DNA from: Balneolia bacterium
Lineage (GTDB): Bacteria > Bacteroidota > Rhodothermia > Balneolales > Cyclonatronaceae
Length of the DNA stretch: 8,191 nucleotides
Assembly: GCA_003567135.1 (NCBI GenBank)
Contig: PXAI01000150.1
Location: forward strand, 1-8,191
Direction of reading: 5' to 3'
The first letter of the stretch is position 1. Each line of letters starts with the position of its first letter. Shown one piece after another: positions 5,168 through 8,191 of this stretch. The position numbers and the translations under genes are program-made. The notes under the pieces are model-generated. The model saw only the letters and a program-made list of their open reading frames with translations, was not told the DNA's origin and did no database searches.

Positions 5168-7246
5168 TTATGATTGATTGAATTTCGCAAAACGGAGCAA
5201 CCGCTCAAGTTCGTTCAGCCTTTCCAGCCGCGCCAGCCTTGTTTCCTGATTTCTGAGCAAGCTGATCCACTCCCCGGCTGATTCAAATTCTCCGGCTGAA
5301 ATCAGCTCGGTAATCCACCAGGAAAATATCCCGAAATGCTCATATCTGTAATAAGGGTACTGTTCAGCGAGGATTAATTCAACAGCCTGAGGCGGTAAAA
5401 TATCCTTGTTCATCGAACTGAATCGCTGCAGCCAGGCAGGCCAGAGTTTTTGGGGGATGTTTTCCAGATCCGGCAGATTTTCATCGTATGAGATTGAAAT
5501 GGTGTGCATCCATAATTCCTCTGATCTGACATCCCGCAGCCAGCCTTCTTCAATTTCATCGCAAATTACCGGATCTGAATGTTCGCTTTCGGCCATCCGA
5601 CGGGCGTCACATTCCAGCGATTTCAGCGAATTCGATTTGTCTTCCAGAGATTCCAGATATTCAGCGACTTTTTCAGCATTTCCTGATCTCAATTGAAGCA
5701 CTGTCCATCTCGAAATCCAGAATTCAGTAAGATGATTTTCCTGTAACAGGTTTTCCAGAATTTCCAGCGCAACGGCCTCGTTCTGTTCGGCGAGCGCCAG
5801 CCTTACATCATCCAGCTTTTTGGAAACGGGGTGCATCCGCAGCGGACACTTTTTATCGAAAACCGAGAGCGCCGCAAAAACCTGCGCTGAAACTTCGCGG
5901 TCGCGTTCATCTACCGGAACGGTTTTCAGCCATTCGTGCCAGCCATCAACCAGCGTTTCCCAGTCCGATTCATACGCGTTTTCGAGAGATGATCCCCCGT
6001 AAAGTGCTTTAAAATTGGAAACCGGAAATTCCCGAAGCAGCCATCCCGTAAACGATCCGGCCAGTGCGTAGCTGAGAGGCCCGCTTTCGCGGTAAAATCC
6101 AGTCGGACTCATCAATCTGCGCATGAACGTTGCATCCGGCCACTCATCGGCAGCAGCCACAATCTGGTCGGGCATCGACGTGCGAGAGCCGGGCGTTTCA
6201 AGGGCAACGGCGAGTCCTTCCACCCAGCCCGGCGACAAACTGGCATTAAGCAAAGGCAGGCCAAATTCCCTGCTGACCACGTGCACCATTTCGTGTCGTG
6301 CTATCCGCTCAGAAACGGGCTGATGAACGTGCATCTGCCCCATCCGGTTCCAGACCGGAACGTAGCTTGTATGCCCGGCGCCGGTCAGCCGTTTTTTCTG
6401 CCAGGCGTGGCGGTAGAGAAAAACGTGCACGTCATCCGGTTCGGTTTGAAGCGTATCCGAAATTTCGGCCAAATGAAAACGGTAGAGCAAAATCTGCCGG
6501 TTCAGTTCACGCTCCGGAATCCGGCTGTCGGCGTGGATGGTGAGATTATCTTTGGTAACGACCGTGCCCAGCCGCTGCGAAATTTCCTCCGCTGTGGAGA
6601 TTATTCCGGCACGGCTCAGGTTCATGTAGCCGGTAATGAGCATCAGCGCGAAAAGCAATGAAAGCGTAGTGCCCGGTTTCGTGGGCGGATTGGCCATTAC
6701 CCAGAAGAGGCCGGTCCACGCACCCGTAATCAGGCGGAAGAAAATCAGGGATGGGTTAAACACGACTTCATCATCGTAGAGCGGTCCCGGCCAGTATCCC
6801 CAGATGTGATTGAAGAAATATACCTGCGGCAGGATGTAGAGCTCCGCAAGCAAAACAATGCCTGAAAAAAAGATAATCAAACCCACAGAAAGACTGAAGG
6901 GATAGCGCGATATCTGCCGGAAATAGCGTCCGGCGGCGTATCCCAGCGCGGTACTGAACGGCGGGATGAAAATCCAGAATGCGATTCCGTCGAATGAAAG
7001 GCATCCGGTAAACAGGGCTCTGATCAGCAGCGGAAGCGCGGCCAGAAGTACGATCAGTACGGTAGCGAGCAGTTCACGAAAATCCGGTGATGCCGATCTC
7101 GACGCGCGCCATGCACCGATAACTGATCCCATGAAACCGATTATCGCCGCTGACAGAAAATGCAGTTCGCCGGCAACCGGAATAAATGCCAGAATTATCC
7201 CGGAAAGAAAGATACCGGCCGGAAGCAGTTTACCAGAGTTGAACAA
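5168..7246 (-). CDS. Seven-segment membrane protein with extracytoplasmic HExxH metallopeptidase domain
   Basis: A 692-residue protein I cannot assign to a named gene. Residues 1-210 contain about seven hydrophobic segments (roughly 8-26, 28-46, 59-80, 85-106, 117-140, 165-185, 193-210). A soluble region resembling peptidase clan MA gluzincins follows: HEMVH (318-322) supplies two His zinc ligands and the catalytic Glu, and E343 in GWVEGLAV, 20 residues later, is the likely third ligand. From about 477 to the end the sequence is helix-rich and charged, suggestive of TPR-like repeats, ending in a Leu/Arg/Glu-rich helix. An odd number of membrane segments after a cytoplasmic N terminus would put the peptidase outside the membrane. 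The start is TTG at 7246, preceded by AAGTAAGG; the next in-frame ATG (codon 39) would remove the first membrane segment. Translation is probably coupled to proline dehydrogenase, 6 nt upstream. Substrate and role are unknown; no inhibitor or partner gene is nearby. Confidence 0.5.
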   Translation of the reverse strand: MFNSGKLLPAGIFLSGIILAFIPVAGELHFLSAAIIGFMGSVIGAWRASRSASPDFRELLATVLIVLLAALPLLIRALFTGCLSFDGIAFWIFIPPFSTALGYAAGRYFRQISRYPFSLSVGLIIFFSGIVLLAELYILPQVYFFNHIWGYWPGPLYDDEVVFNPSLIFFRLITGAWTGLFWVMANPPTKPGTTLSLLFALMLITGYMNLSRAGIISTAEEISQRLGTVVTKDNLTIHADSRIPERELNRQILLYRFHLAEISDTLQTEPDDVHVFLYRHAWQKKRLTGAGHTSYVPVWNRMGQMHVHQPVSERIARHEMVHVVSREFGLPLLNASLSPGWVEGLAVALETPGSRTSMPDQIVAAADEWPDATFMRRLMSPTGFYRESGPLSYALAGSFTGWLLREFPVSNFKALYGGSSLENAYESDWETLVDGWHEWLKTVPVDERDREVSAQVFAALSVFDKKCPLRMHPVSKKLDDVRLALAEQNEAVALEILENLLQENHLTEFWISRWTVLQLRSGNAEKVAEYLESLEDKSNSLKSLECDARRMAESEHSDPVICDEIEEGWLRDVRSEELWMHTISISYDENLPDLENIPQKLWPAWLQRFSSMNKDILPPQAVELILAEQYPYYRYEHFGIFSWWITELISAGEFESAGEWISLLRNQETRLARLERLNELERLLRFAKFNQS

Positions 7247-7250
7247 GGTA

Positions 7251-7258
7251 CCTTACTT
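7251..7258 (-). promoter_or_regulatory. Ribosome binding site overlapping the proline dehydrogenase stop codon
   Basis: AAGTAAGG on the minus strand includes the TAA stop of the proline dehydrogenase gene (7255-7253) and lies 4 nt before the TTG start of the metallopeptidase gene. It supports the TTG as the real start and suggests coupled translation. The spacing is slightly short. Confidence 0.5.
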
Positions 7259-8104
7259 CTTGAACATCGTGCTGAGCACGAACCAGATGTTTTCCTTACG
7301 CTCTTTCAGCCTGCGCGTAAAATAGGGCAGCCACATGGTGCCGTAGGGAACATAAACGCGCACATAGTAGCCTTCACCGGCCAGCTGCTTGCAGGTATCG
7401 AGGCGCATTCCGTAGAGCATCTGGAACTCAAACCTCGCCGGGCCGATACCCTGCTCATTCGTGTATTCTTTAATCCAGTCGATAAGCAGGCTGTCGTGCG
7501 TGGCCATTCTCGGGTACGGCGTTTTTTCGAGCAGAATTTTGGCGTATTCCTTGTATGCCTCGCGAATCGCCGACATTTTTTGCAGAGCAACGCGCTCCGG
7601 CTCGCTGTAAGCTCCCTTACAAAGGCGCACATCCGCCCCGATTTCAGCCAGTTCCGGAATATCTTTTTTCGTGCGATGCAGATACGCCTGAATTACAACC
7701 CCCACGTGGCGGCCATATACCGCATGTGCCTCGCGGAAAAGTTTGAGCGTCACTTCCGTGTAATCCGAACCTTCCATATCAATCCGCACGAACTGATCGT
7801 TCTTTTTTGCCACATCCAGCAGGCTGAAAAGATTGTCGCGGCAGTACGTGTGATCAATATCGAGGCCAAGCATCGTAAGCTTGATCGAAATACTTGACTG
7901 GATATCCTGCTCATGAATCCCGTTCAGAAGATCTATGTAATGATGAAGCGTTTCGTCAGCGGTTTTGCGGTCTTTCACGTTTTCACCGAGAAGATCCAGA
8001 GTAACCTTGATGCCGCTTTCGTTCAGGTCGGCCACTTTGGGGATGGATTGTTCAAAACTTTCACCGGCAACGAATCGCCTGGCTAAGGCAAAAGGGAGTT
8101 TCAT
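7253..8104 (-). CDS. putA/prodH: Proline dehydrogenase (monofunctional, FAD-dependent)
   Basis: This enzyme oxidises L-proline to pyrroline-5-carboxylate with FAD and passes electrons to the membrane quinone pool, the first step of proline breakdown to glutamate. The 283-residue TIM barrel aligns by memory with the Thermus enzyme: RRFVAGES (9-16), LDLLGENV (36-43), SIKLTMLGLD with K75, VRIDMEGS with D109, VIQAYLHRTKKD, RLCKGAYSEPE, ATHD, RFEFQMLYGMR and the C-terminal YVPYG...YFTRRLKERKEN. There the adjacent R264-R265 are the expected proline-carboxylate ligands. It lacks roughly the first 30 residues of the Thermus protein, but an in-frame TAA at 8117-8119 and the absence of another start make ATG 8104 the natural beginning. 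The P5C dehydrogenase domain of bifunctional PutA is absent. No Shine-Dalgarno sequence precedes it; TATAAT (8121-8116) might be a -10 element but has no clear -35. It heads the visible four-gene cluster; the 87 nt to its right show no supportable gene. Confidence 0.5.
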   Translation of the reverse strand: MKLPFALARRFVAGESFEQSIPKVADLNESGIKVTLDLLGENVKDRKTADETLHHYIDLLNGIHEQDIQSSISIKLTMLGLDIDHTYCRDNLFSLLDVAKKNDQFVRIDMEGSDYTEVTLKLFREAHAVYGRHVGVVIQAYLHRTKKDIPELAEIGADVRLCKGAYSEPERVALQKMSAIREAYKEYAKILLEKTPYPRMATHDSLLIDWIKEYTNEQGIGPARFEFQMLYGMRLDTCKQLAGEGYYVRVYVPYGTMWLPYFTRRLKERKENIWFVLSTMFKK

Positions 8105-8191
8105 ATCACGTAATGATTATAATTTGAAAAAGCAGAACACATCAGCGAAAACAGCTTCGCGGATTACAGTCGGTCAGATTTTTTAACCCGG

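Noticed and set aside
5155..5208. An earlier ATG at 5208 for the GAF gene
   Set aside because: It would overlap the end of the metallopeptidase gene by 41 nt and add residues unlike the family; the ATG at 5154 lies just after that gene's stop.
7160..7897. A 245-codon plus-strand open frame antisense to proline dehydrogenase
   Set aside because: It spans the junction of two real minus-strand genes and its composition reflects their complementary codons; no protein family is recognisable.
8105..8191. Possible 3' end of another gene at the right edge (a frame ending in a TAA) and a 5-bp hairpin GCGAA/TTCGC at 8145-8160
   Set aside because: Only a handful of codons are visible, all three frames reach stops, and the stem is too short to support a terminator.
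1..8191. Mobile element, CRISPR array, toxin-antitoxin or defence system
   Set aside because: No transposase, integrase, regularly spaced repeats, small paired genes or defence domains were seen on either strand; all genes run in one direction and look like core functions.

Overview
All recognisable genes lie on the minus strand, so the window reads from right to left. The content is chromosomal housekeeping and catabolic. There are no phage, transposon, plasmid, CRISPR, tRNA or rRNA signatures. The proteins, the folP-cdaA pairing, a promoter of the TAnnTTTG type before the ferredoxin gene and the scarcity of strong Shine-Dalgarno sequences suggest a member of the Bacteroidota/Rhodothermota-Balneolota group. 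A Balneola-like marine or halophilic bacterium is my best guess. This placement is an inference from gene content, not a phylogenetic result.

Right block (8104 to 3694): four closely spaced genes, probably one transcript. They are a monofunctional proline dehydrogenase; a large protein with about seven membrane segments and an extracytoplasmic HExxH metallopeptidase domain; a small GAF protein of the free-methionine-sulfoxide-reductase type; and a formimidoylglutamase (HutG-type ureohydrolase). The two catabolic enzymes act in proline and histidine breakdown, both of which end at glutamate. The peptidase begins with TTG 6 nt after the proline dehydrogenase stop codon, in the same frame. After hutG comes a 290-nt gap with a perfect 30-bp palindrome (3607-3636).

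Middle (3403 to 2168): a single exported nucleotide pyrophosphatase/phosphodiesterase with a complete set of catalytic metal ligands, probably a lipoprotein, flanked by non-coding gaps on both sides.

Left block (1979 to 1): a 7Fe ferredoxin with its own Bacteroidota-like promoter and a likely intrinsic terminator, then folP (dihydropteroate synthase) and, 20 nt later, cdaA (membrane diadenylate cyclase). cdaA runs off the left edge, but its catalytic DGA and RHR motifs lie within the window.

No wholly new system is evident. The items most worth a second look are the membrane-anchored metallopeptidase of unknown role, the perfect palindrome, the GAF reductase lacking one of the family's three cysteines, and the hairpin immediately upstream of folP.
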